This document shows, piece after piece, positions 37,364 through 46,909 of a DNA stretch of 64,000 nucleotides. The first letter of the stretch is position 1. Each line of letters starts with the position of its first letter. Position numbers and translations under genes: made by a program. Below the pieces are notes generated by a model. The model had not been told where the DNA came from and made no database searches. It saw only the letters and a list, made by a program, of their open reading frames with translations. Source of the stretch: Neodiprion pinetum. Taxonomy: Eukaryota > Arthropoda > Insecta > Hymenoptera > Diprionidae. The DNA lies in the NCBI RefSeq assembly GCF_021155775.2, contig NC_060232.1:9307257-9371256 (forward strand), given 5' to 3'.

Positions 37364-39895
37364 ATGAAGATGGTGATGGAGGAAGAGCAGTCCTACATGG
37401 AGTTGGTATCTGAATCTGTTCCGGTGCCGCAAGTAATAATATCGAACGAGCACGGAGACAATGAAATTGCCACACCAAAAAAGAAACCTCGATTGAGGAA
37501 GAAGGCATTGCATGCTGCTATAAGAAAGCAAATGGAATTTTACTTTGGAGATGCAAATTTAAGCAAAGATAGATTTCTAGGGAATCTCATAAAGCAGGAT
37601 CCTTGTAAGAATTTTTCTTTTTCACCATATTACTACGTTGGTGCATTGGTTATTTCATCATTAGAATCTTCATTTTTAGTCCAAACTCGTATCCCTTTAT
37701 CAAATTGCATTAATTTTTCTGATTTCATTTCCAAACCAAAATTTTACTCAGTTTACTCAGATTGAATTATTGGTATTAAAAAACGACAATCACCCACTTT
37801 TATAGCTGCAGATCTGTGTGAAAACGATTGAATTTTTTCTTTATTGGCAGACGTTGATCTACAAATTTTTTTACGGTTCAATAAGATTCGTGCCTTGACC
37901 ACAGACATAAATCAAATAGTGAAAGCTTTACAAAAATCTGAAATGCTGTCTGTGTCTGAAGATGGCTCAAAGGTTTGCAGAATTACACCTATTCGCCGTA
38001 AAGATAACGTAGATGAATGCTCAATCTATGTTCAGAGATTACCTTTGAATGCTGATCATGAATGGTTGAGCAATGTATTCAGTCAATATGGTAAAGTTGC
38101 TTACGTATCCATTCCACGGTATAAGAGTAACAAAAGGATCAAGGGCTTCGCTTTCATTGAATTTGATGAGCCAAGCAGCGCTGCGAAATGCATTGAAGTA
38201 GGTATCATGTGAAAGTTTAATGAACTGATGAGATTAAACTTGCTAATCTAAATTTTGGAAACTCTGAATGTATTATTGTTTTTCGGAAATAAATATTCAT
38301 TCACAAACGTAATAAATAGTAATCTGGATATTTTCAGGCATTTCGTGAAAAAAGTTGCGTATTGCCATCCCAAACGTCTCCGGACACGTTGTTGAGCGTT
38401 ACAACATTTCATGAAGAAGAAATGATGGAAAAAGAGAATGACAAGGAGTTTAGTGAAGGAAACTTGGATCCAACAGAAAATCATGAAGACCAAAATGAGG
38501 AGATTGTTGAGACTATGCAAGTAGACTATAAATGTGAAGAAACTGAGCAAGGAAAGAAGCGGGCGCACAAAAGTTCAGAGGTATCTCATTCTAATGAAGA
38601 AGATAAAGAAGTTGACTCTGAGTCAAAAGCCGAAAAAAAGCAGAAGAAATCAAAGCAAAAAAATACCGAAGCTGAGATGAACGAAAGTCAGACTATAAGT
38701 GTTTTTAAATCTGGTGAGAAAGATGTCGATGATAGAAAAGATTACACAGAAGGTGAACAAAAACCAAAGAAACGGAAGACTTCTGACATTTTCAAGGAAG
38801 ATACATGTGAATTCTCAAGTGGAAGTGCTGACAAGCAAATTGAACAAAGTGTAGATTTTGAGAAGGACAGAAAATCGAAAAAACGTAAGCAAAGAAACAT
38901 GTCAACAATGAAATATAACGAAGATTTTAACTGTGTTGAAAAGGAAAAGGAAGAAGCGGTTGAAAAAGAGGAGCAAAATGAACTTTCCAATGACGACGAT
39001 GTTTTTGATGAAGGTGATCAGAAGAAGAAAAGAAGACGCAAAAGACATAACAGAGCTGAAAAAGTAGATACTGCGGATATAGGCATGCAGATAATGGCCA
39101 AGAAAGATTGGAAAGTATTGAGAAATAAATACTTAGAACTGCAAAGAAAAAAGATGAAATCATTGAAAACACATTTAAAGCGAGCTCGATGGAATCAGTG
39201 GAGTAATTACGAGAAGTTTAGAGAGGGTGACAAGTTGAAAGTTACAAAAGATGAGAGTGCAGATCAGCAGAAGGCTGACCAATCAACTCAAAGATTCGTT
39301 TTCACCCCTGGCGTGATAGTGAAAGTTGAGATGGATGAACCTTGCACGGATCCAAAAAATTTCAAGGTTTTAATGAAATTAAAATTACTGTTCTACATTC
39401 ATAGCGTTTTTCATATACCTATAGATATTTATTTGGTTTGCTATGTCTATATTATAGATGGAGTTGAAACGAAACCCGAACATAAAATACATCGATGTAG
39501 CTGAGGGTGCCTCTGAAGCATTTCTGAGGTTCGATACTAATGAAGCTGCAAATGCGCTGGTATTGCAGTCAAACGAGGAGAGATCTATGAGTATTTTGCA
39601 AGGTAATTACTTTTTTTCATTATTGAATAACAAGAATTAACTACTGCCATTTTTGATACCTTACGATTTTTTTTTTTGTATGAGGCTAAATAAGTCAAGT
39701 ATTACGTAAGGGCTGAAATGTACGTTCACATTTTTCTTAACAGACAAAGAGGAAACTGATTATTGGGATAAGATGTCTAAGGATCGGGAAGAGAAGTTGG
39801 GTAAAAAAATAAGGGTGAAGCAAAGAGGACGGGATAAATTACTGAAGAAGGCTGAGAAAGAGTTGGGGAAACACATCAAATTTGATGAGGTGTAA
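37364..39895 (+). CDS. larp7: La-related protein 7 (7SK snRNP / U6 factor)
   Basis: LARP7 binds the UUU-3'OH end and 3' hairpin of the Pol III transcript 7SK and holds the P-TEFb-sequestering particle; it also acts on U6. Exons read 37364-37604, 37851-38197, 38338-39366, 39458-39602 and 39744-39895, phase-consistent, 637 residues. The La motif (IRKQMEFYFGDANLSKDRFL, then FLRFNKIRALT) is followed by RRM1 (CSIYVQRLPLNADHEW, RIKGFAFIEF). A long charged Lys/Glu region of about 300 residues follows, then the C-terminal xRRM (TPGVIVKVEM, ALRF-like helix, and the end WDKMSKDREEKL and KHIKFDEV). Start may be Met at 37364 or 37370. AATAAA lies 45 bases past the stop. It shares a promoter region with a Pol III subunit gene and converges on GAR1. 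Confidence 0.93.
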
Positions 39896-40535
39896 AATCA
39901 TTTTAATTCTTCACCTCAAAATCTCTCTCTTAAAGGACGAATAAAATTTATGAAAAAAATTGCCGGCGTATAATTTTTTTCGTGAATTTATTTAACATCT
40001 GAGTTGTCGTTTACAGTATTAGATATTTTTCTCCTATTTAATAATTATAGATAGAATAGAAAATAGCTTTAAAAAAATAAAGTTTCAAATCCAGCTTCTC
40101 CACAATCTTTGCAATTGATAATGCTTATTCATTACTATCATTTGATATAAAAAAACGTTTTGATCCAAGACATCTTGGTCAAATGTTCAAAATATTAGCA
40201 ACTTTCTTTTTACCTACTATACACTGAGTGATTAAAAGCTGTAGGACATACGTGTTTTGAGCATGAGATAAAAATGGATTACATGGGATTTGTTTTCTGT
40301 ATGCACTTAATCGGTGAATTATCATTATTACTAGAACGTAATAACTAGCACATCATGTATGCTTCCATCTGAGGTAAGAGGATCTAGTTATATGAAATTA
40401 TGTTAGATATTTTTTATCCATCACCGATCAATATTGCAGAATTTTTTGGAAATGAAAATCTTGATTAGTATAGTTTCAATTCATTATATTGAATCATTTC
40501 TTTATATGCAGTATCGTATAAGAAAATATTTTAAA
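39896..40535. other. Convergent 3' intergenic region between LARP7 and GAR1
   Basis: 640 AT-rich bases. AATAAA at 39940-39945 is the likely LARP7 poly(A) signal. The rest holds the GAR1 3' UTR; no other gene was seen. Confidence 0.6.
39940..39945 (+). promoter_or_regulatory. Polyadenylation signal of LARP7
   Basis: Canonical AATAAA 45 bases after the LARP7 stop codon. Confidence 0.6.
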
Positions 40536-41458
40536 CTACCATCGTCCTCTTCCGCCTCCGCCTCCACCACCTCTCCCACCGAATCCACCTCCTCGACCTC
40601 TGAAACCTCCGCCACCACCACCTCGTCCGCCAAATCCACCTCTACCACCTCCTCCTCCGAATCCACCTCGACCACCTCCTCCGCCTCTGCCGCTTCCTCT
40701 ACCTCCGCCAAAACCACTACCTCTGCCACCTCCACGTCCACCACCTCCACGACCTCCACGTTTCTGAATAGAACCAGGTGGTTTTGGTAAGAATCGTTGT
40801 AGTGGTAAAAGTTTTGCAGGATCTATGTAGAGCTGGATGCACAGAAAAGAAGAAAAGTTAATTTAGTTGACAAATATACACACAGCAGTAGAACTGATTT
40901 AATCAGCATTATCCGGGAAACGTGACTCGTATTGTAAAACATCTGGTATACATAACAAGAAGAAAGAAAAAAAAGAAACACTGACCTTTGTGTCTTTATC
41001 AAAGCTGGAAGCCTTTATGTTGTCGCTCAATTTAATGGACACATAGTAGTCTCTGATATTTCCAAAAATTTCGTCTATTTTGCCAACTTGTTGTTTACTC
41101 TCAGTATATATGGGAGCATTGAAATATGGCAAGTCTTCAATGTCTGCCTTAGCTACGAGGTCGTCTTGAACCGTCCACACGAAGTGACAAAGATTTGTTA
41201 CCTGGTCAGGTGGACCTTGGTCAAAACCTCTGGCAAATTCAAATGGAATATACATTAGTTAACATTCGAATATGTTGTAAAAACGATATGTGGTGAATTA
41301 TACCCTCTGTTGTAGCCACCTCCGCCTCCACCTCCTCGGCCACCTCCGCCACCTCCACGGCCTCTAAAACCTCCGCCTCCCCTTCCTCCACGAAATCCAC
41401 CACCACCTCCTCCGCCGCCGCCTCTACCAAATCCACCCCCTCGGCCCCGGAATGACAT
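40536..41458 (-). CDS. GAR1: GAR1, H/ACA ribonucleoprotein subunit 1
   Basis: GAR1 belongs to the H/ACA snoRNP with dyskerin, NOP10 and NHP2 and speeds substrate turnover in rRNA and snRNA pseudouridylation. Exons read 41304-41458, 40986-41229 and 40536-40832, phase-consistent, 231 residues. A Gly/Arg-rich N-terminal domain (MSFRGRGGGFGRGG) is followed by the folded core (CHFVWTVQDDLVAKADIEDL, PYFNAPIY, QVGKIDEIFGNIRDYYVSIK, FLPKPPG) and a second, longer GAR domain ending GRGRW. A leader exon lies upstream: acceptor tttttgcag sits about 20 bases before the ATG. The GAR repeats make the gene CG-rich and low in complexity on both strands, which produces long spurious frames on the + strand. Confidence 0.95.
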
Positions 41459-43406
41459 TCTGTTTATCTATTCGCCCTGCAAAAATAGTCAATTTTGTCA
41501 GTCAAGTTGTCTGAAATAAGCGCAAGTTTTGCAGTGGAAGTTGAGTTACTTCTACAAATTTATGGAAAATATTTGTTTACACAACGTAACAGTCGATTAA
41601 ACTGTTAACGCTAAACTTATTAATCGGAGATGGTTTAAATAGTGTATTGCAAGGAATTACGGTAAAAGATAATATCCAAAGAATTGAACTTGTCGATACA
41701 TGCCTACGTGTGTTTACACCACGTGTTTAACCTATAATAAATTAAGCCTAACTTACGGAACGCAGTGAGAAGTAAACCGAGATGAATACACCTTGAGACT
41801 TAAGAGGGAAAAAATGTATGGTATTGAAAATATTCGGTTGTACAATTTAACTTAGTTTACTTGTTATCCAAGGTAATTATCAACAATTTAATTAAAAGAA
41901 TCAGTTACCGTGTACGATGAAAGCGGCGACGGGACAGACATTCGATGATTTAGTCTGCCCGAGTCTGCCGGTCTACTGTAGTTCGATTACAAGGTCGCAA
42001 GGAGGCGCCACTGCATGACCAATCATTCAGAAACCGGAAGTGGAAATCAAAACAGATTTTTCGATATTTGGAAAACAACATACGATCGTGCGTGGGTGTG
42101 TGTTTTGCGACGTTGTGTTGACTGTCTTGATTGAAAATATGTAAATTCTTAGTTAACGTGACTGTTCAATTAATATCCACGTGTCAAAGTAAAATATATA
42201 TTCATAAATTTCATAGATTTCGGGCAAATAAATGACTGCAGAGTTTCGGTGCGACTAGCGCAAGATTCTGAAAGCGAAGGTTGAACAATCATTCTCGCTG
42301 TGCAACGTATGTATATCTGCTTATTAGTTTCGTGTGAAAGAAGATTTGTCTGAAACGTCGAACTAACAATGTTTGTTTGTTAATAGTACCTAGGTAAATA
42401 TATTCGACGACAAGTAATAGCTTGTAAATTGACGGTAGTTATTGCTTCCAAAGTGAATTAAATGTGCAAAACAGTCGAGTGTGTATCAGTTATACATATT
42501 ATGTTCGTAATGTGATCGAGGTGCTTGCAGTAATCGTTTCAATCACGAGTGCCATTGGATAGGTGTGTCAGCTACCAGGAATCGGTCTAGATTTTAATTT
42601 TCATTGGTTACAATTACCTGAACTCGAATGTAAGAAAAAAAAATTCACTCACTGCTCGTATTTCAGGATTGAATAATGATGAGTTGCGTGCCTGATTTGA
42701 TTGGTGTTTTTCGGTCATGTTCGTTGGGAACAACATGTTCTGGAAAAGTTCGATCACTTGCTAGCGTTTACCGAAAAATAGGCTGTCTTATTTCTACTGT
42801 TAAAATTACGTACGCACTTGATCACTTAGTTTGTTTAATATTTCGAGTAACATTTGTTTTAAGTGGTAAATTATATAGCACTCTATTAAACGTAACAAAA
42901 ATGTGTGCGCTGGGTGGAAAAATTTCACAGGGTTGCCATTCACTCGTTTGCCCAATTTCAGTCAAATTTAGTTGGCCAAGGAAATCGATAAAACGTGAAA
43001 ATATGTAACGGTGAATAAGATTGAGGAGGATCTTGATAAGATGATCGTGATGTCGAGGCAGGTCAAAAAAGAAACCATCGACCGACACGGGTTAGAAAAG
43101 ATTTTTACAGTACAAAAAAAAATTCTATTCACGATGGTTCGTTCGTTCTCGAAATTTCCTCTGACTTATACCTATCTGGATTACATGCATCTCACAATAA
43201 AACTCGACTGAGAAAATTTGTAATATATACAATTGTATTAAAAAGTAGCAGCCGCACGTAGGTATGATGTTCTAAAATGTTTTGCAGTCAGCTGTTAGTT
43301 ATTCTTCCGAGATAATAATTCGAATTGACAATACAATTGCAGTTTATTCCATTAGCTTATTGAGAGGAGTTTACCAACTCAATAATATTAGTCAGGCCGT
43401 TTCGCA
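41459..43406. other. GAR1 leader exon, promoter and leader region of a + strand gene
   Basis: A minus-strand donor (ACACG|GTAACT, near 41909) defines a GAR1 leader exon at about 41909-41990, close to where + strand transcription seems to begin. From 42100 to 43406 there are + strand acceptor-like sites (for example tttcag at 42666) and small frames but no recognisable protein. Confidence 0.4.
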
Positions 43407-43922
43407 ATGTTGCGAAGAACGCGACATTTAAATAATAATATGTGTAATTTGTTTTTTGTTTCAGTTCGCACGATTGAAATTTACGCGTCACGCCGCGTAG
43501 AACGGCAAATCGATTCACACGGATCCGTGCCACAAGTATTTACGAGAATTGAAGGTTCGGCGTCATTCGCGTATAAGCAGCGCGCTGAGAGACACGCGGT
43601 CGGTCGGAGCTCGGGCTGTTCGATAAATTGTACCATTTACGTCAGGGCGAATTGCGTGATTTGGCGGGTTCGTATTTATCGAATGGACAATCAGCGATTG
43701 GTAGAAATTGTAGGACGGAAAATTGATGCTGAGAAAAATGATTCACTGGAGTTAGAATATCCTGCAAATGACAAAGTGTTCGATTATGACAGATTTCCTG
43801 TGAACTTAAGCTCAACGCCAGGAGATAGGGAACCGAAGCTACTTTTCAGGAGGTCGTTTATGGAATTTCATTTTTCACATTTTCCACCATCCAACTATTT
43901 TGATTGGTTGACTAATCTTTGA
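43407..43922 (+). CDS. Open frame of unknown status, overlapping the 5' arm of a hairpin
   Basis: A 171-codon frame is open here; a Met at 43683 starts MDNQRLVEIVGRKI and a mostly polar, charged stretch (LELEYPANDKVFDYDRF) follows. I recognise no family. The end of the frame runs into the 5' arm of the inverted repeat at 43864-43969, so at least that part is unlikely to be protein. It may be part of the leader of the gene whose small coding exons lie at 44571-44801. Confidence 0.22.
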   Translation: MLRRTRHLNNNMCNLFFVSVRTIEIYASRRVERQIDSHGSVPQVFTRIEGSASFAYKQRAERHAVGRSSGCSINCTIYVRANCVIWRVRIYRMDNQRLVEIVGRKIDAEKNDSLELEYPANDKVFDYDRFPVNLSSTPGDREPKLLFRRSFMEFHFSHFPPSNYFDWLTNL

Positions 43923-43969
43923 AAATCAATTGGAATGCTTGGATGGTGGGAAATGTGAAAAGTCGAATT
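43864..43969 (+). ncRNA. Candidate hairpin RNA (pre-miRNA-like or hpRNA)
   Basis: Arms 43864-43909 and 43924-43969 pair over 46 positions with no bulge around a 14-base loop. Counted base by base there are 36 Watson-Crick pairs, 8 G.U pairs and 2 C.C mismatches. The core, 43872-43894 with 43939-43961, is 23 consecutive pairs with one G.U. All eight wobble pairs are G.U only if the + strand is the RNA; on the minus strand they would be A.C. I do not recognise the arms as a known insect miRNA. A recent inverted duplication of DNA is the alternative. Confidence 0.5.
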
Positions 43970-44570
43970 AAGTTATCCGACCCCCTGGTCTACTTTTCCT
44001 AAAAATATATCTTGGTCCTCGTCAGTTGTTGGATCAGATATTCGCAGGAATGACTGTACGGAAATGAAATATAACTTTGGTTTCATATCGGATGGCGTTG
44101 ATCGGCAAGTTTCACAGAAGTATCTTGATAAATATATCTGATATTATACAGCTTGAAATATATTTCGCTTTGTCTTATCGTGTTTGGGGTACATTACGAG
44201 TGTGTATAGTGCGCAGATTCGCTTTTTTATTCGGTATAATTCGGTGGTAAAAAATTTATTCAATAAAAGTTTTAGGTCATGATAAATTAACGACACGTGA
44301 CGTAATAAACAACTTGAGATGAGAGTTGATTGTGTAACTCGTGATCAGCAATAAATATTAATTCGCAACTAGTTGGTATCGTATGCCAATAATGTGAAGC
44401 GTTATATTAAAAAGAATTGTGCCATGTTCAGTGTTGTGCATTTCAGTTTTGCGTCTTATTCTTTTATAAAAAAGTTGTCCCAAATATTAGATGAGTCTAG
44501 GTGCTCATCGCATATAAAAAAAAAGTGTTTTAAGTGTGATTTTAAACGTGAATCCTGTTCATCTCTGTAG

Positions 44571-44801
44571 GGAGAATGGAAGGACAACAGAGGTAAGAAA
44601 AGTATTTCTTGAATAATTCGTCGATTATAAAATTAACAGTTTTCATTAGGAATTATCAATTTCCTGTAAGATCAAATGTCTCAACAATGGTGTATCAGAT
44701 AATTGCCTACACAGTACAGTAGTATGCTATATTTATTTATTTATTTTTTTCAGTGGAGAGCGAAGGCATCCCAATAATATGGAAGTTACTCAACAATGTT
44801 G
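44571..44801 (+). CDS. Two small first coding exons of an unidentified + strand gene
   Basis: Exon one (44571-44592) follows acceptor catctctgtag and holds ATG at 44576 (MEGQQ plus two bases) before donor AG|GTAAGA. Exon two (44754-44801) follows a long T tract and cag, continues in phase (SGERRHPNNMEVTQQCW, last codon split) and ends at TG|GTGAGT. Four strong splice signals with matching phase make chance unlikely. No continuation was found to the right, so the next exon may lie far away, beyond the transporter pair. The family is unknown. Confidence 0.5.
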
Positions 44802-46909
44802 GTGAGTCACTTGCGTTTAGTTTTCTTTCTTTTCTGTGACATGTATAATACTGGGAAAATAACTAGCTACTCGTTAGTTCACTTTAGAAAAGTGAAGTTC
44901 GGGTTATGAGCATCTCAATTACGCTTTGGTTGTCTGCAGTATAATTAGGCGCTACTGCACCGTTTATCGCCAAACGAATTCCACATTGTTTCTAGCAAGT
45001 ATTTGCTGGACTTCGTTTAGAGTAGGTCTTATGTTTCTGTTGTCTAGAAGTATGCGATAGGGCATCGATAACATAATTAGTGTTTATCAAAATCCTAAAT
45101 GTTCGTCATTCTAAACCTTGGAAAAAACTGAGACTACGCGAGATTAAACTTTGCGTTCGGCAAAATTGGCGCCAAAATTTTAGTTGCCGTACATTTTTTC
45201 TGTTACATGTAACCTGGTGTACCCAGTAGTCAGTAATTATGTCTCATCTTCTCATTATAGCGGTAGTAGATTGTGCAAGATACCTGAGTTCGTGTACATA
45301 CATAAGTTGCAAAAAAACTGGTAATAATATGTTGAACTGCTGCATACTTATGTTAGTCTCATTTCACACCATGGCCAACCAGTTCCTGTTCTATCATCGG
45401 TCTGTCCGAGGGGGTTGTAGTCACCGCAAAAAAGTTATCTTTTATTTTCAAGGAACTGAAATGCAATTGAAGATAAGGAAACGCATTTAAAAACAAGCTG
45501 GAAAAACAATTTATTCGCGACAATTTTCATCGCCATGAAAAGGGAAGAGACAAATATCCACGATGATCTCGAAAACGGCCGAGCAAAAGATCTGAAACTG
45601 ATAGAAATTGGTAGTTGAATGAAAAAATTTTAGAAGAAAAATTAAAAGAAAAGATGTTTCTTTAAAAATAAATATGTAACTGGGAACAACATGATCGTTT
45701 ATTTAAAAAAAGTAATCTGAAGGAAAAAGTATATGTTTGTCGGTAAAACATTAAAAATCGATTTGTTTCCAGTAGAACCGAAAGGTCAAATTAAACGGGA
45801 CATGGCAATTTTTCATGCTCATCATTTAATTGTAAAATTTTCCAAGTTATCAAATATTTTCATCGGGCCGTTTCTGAGATCATTATGGGAGTTTGCCTGA
45901 CAGACCGACAAACCGAAATCCAGACCAACATTTTTCTAAACACCTGTTTCTCGGATTATATATATTCGAAAACGTAAGAATTCGTTGAAATTGGATAAAG
46001 CGATTTTGAACCGAAACCAACATTTTTCTCACACTGCCAAAGGTAATGAAAAGTGAAAAGAAAAGATATATTTCAAGAATGATACAAGGCACAAGTCTAA
46101 AAATCATTTCTACTGATCCGTTATTTGTTATTTCCCGTGTTTGGGGATGTGTCGACACACAGTGTTACATTGCCACAATTTTGTAGGAGCACTAAGTTCA
46201 AAATCGTTGCTACGTTTGCTAATATTGACCAGAAAAATTAAGAAGACTAACAAGGAAAATATCCCAGGTTGATTTTTTATTAATATGTTACAGTAGACTA
46301 AAAACTAAGCGTCACGTATTTTTTTTTCTCTGCTATCAAACACTAAGGTCGTGAAACCACCCTCCAAAATAAGGCATGTCAAGGGGCGATTTGGCAATTT
46401 CACCCACGAGAACATTATATTTTTTAACCAATCCAAGTGAAGAAGTTTTCTTGTAACCAGAAATGAATAATGTAATTCTTGCGATTAAAAAAAAAAATAA
46501 AAATGGCAATTCACCCCTTCAAAGTGTTCAATGGTAGATAAAAAATGTATGCGTCGCTTAGTTTTTAGTCTGCTATAACATATTACAAAAGAAATCGAAT
46601 TGAAAAGATCAACCTGGAATACCTTCCTTGTAAGTATAAGCAGGTTCGCTATCCATAAACATTTCCATTATTAATAATAATAATTTTTTGACTCGTGGTT
46701 CTTCCAATGTCGGTTGTTGGAAGCTTTCAACTTACTAGCGTTCGATAAGATGACATCCAATTCTCGATCAGTCTTACTTTTCTTTCTGAAACAAAGAGTC
46801 ACATTGAGAATTATCTATTCAATGGATATTAATGTTACAAATTGAAAAAAATTATTTTGTTTCTATCGGACTGTAAAGCTCTCGAACGATACATCTTACG
46901 AATGAAAAC
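44802..46909. other. Non-coding stretch, possible intron, with a foldback transposon
   Basis: No coding frame is convincing. Stretches at 45540-45600 and 45955-46010 (TCTCGAAAACGGCCGAGC, ATTCGAAAACGTAAGAATTC) look like decayed transposon sequence. The element at 46260-46621 is described separately. Confidence 0.4.
46260..46621. repeat. 362-bp foldback MITE with TA ends
   Basis: Left end TATCCCAGGTTGATTTTTT and inverted right end TATTCCAGGTTGATCTTTT match closely. The arms continue inward for more than 60 bases (shared AATATGTTA, AGACTAAAAACTAAGCG) and even the interior repeats in inverted form (GGGGCGATTTGGCAATT against AATGGCAATTCACCCC). A TA at both ends suggests a Tc1/mariner-type non-autonomous element. 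It lies about 290 bases past the stop of the first transporter gene. Confidence 0.75.

Noticed and set aside
40434..40790. Ser/Thr-rich + strand frame and Glu/Val-rich minus frame over the GAR1 terminal exon
   Set aside because: They are other-frame readings of the Gly/Arg repeat sequence of GAR1.
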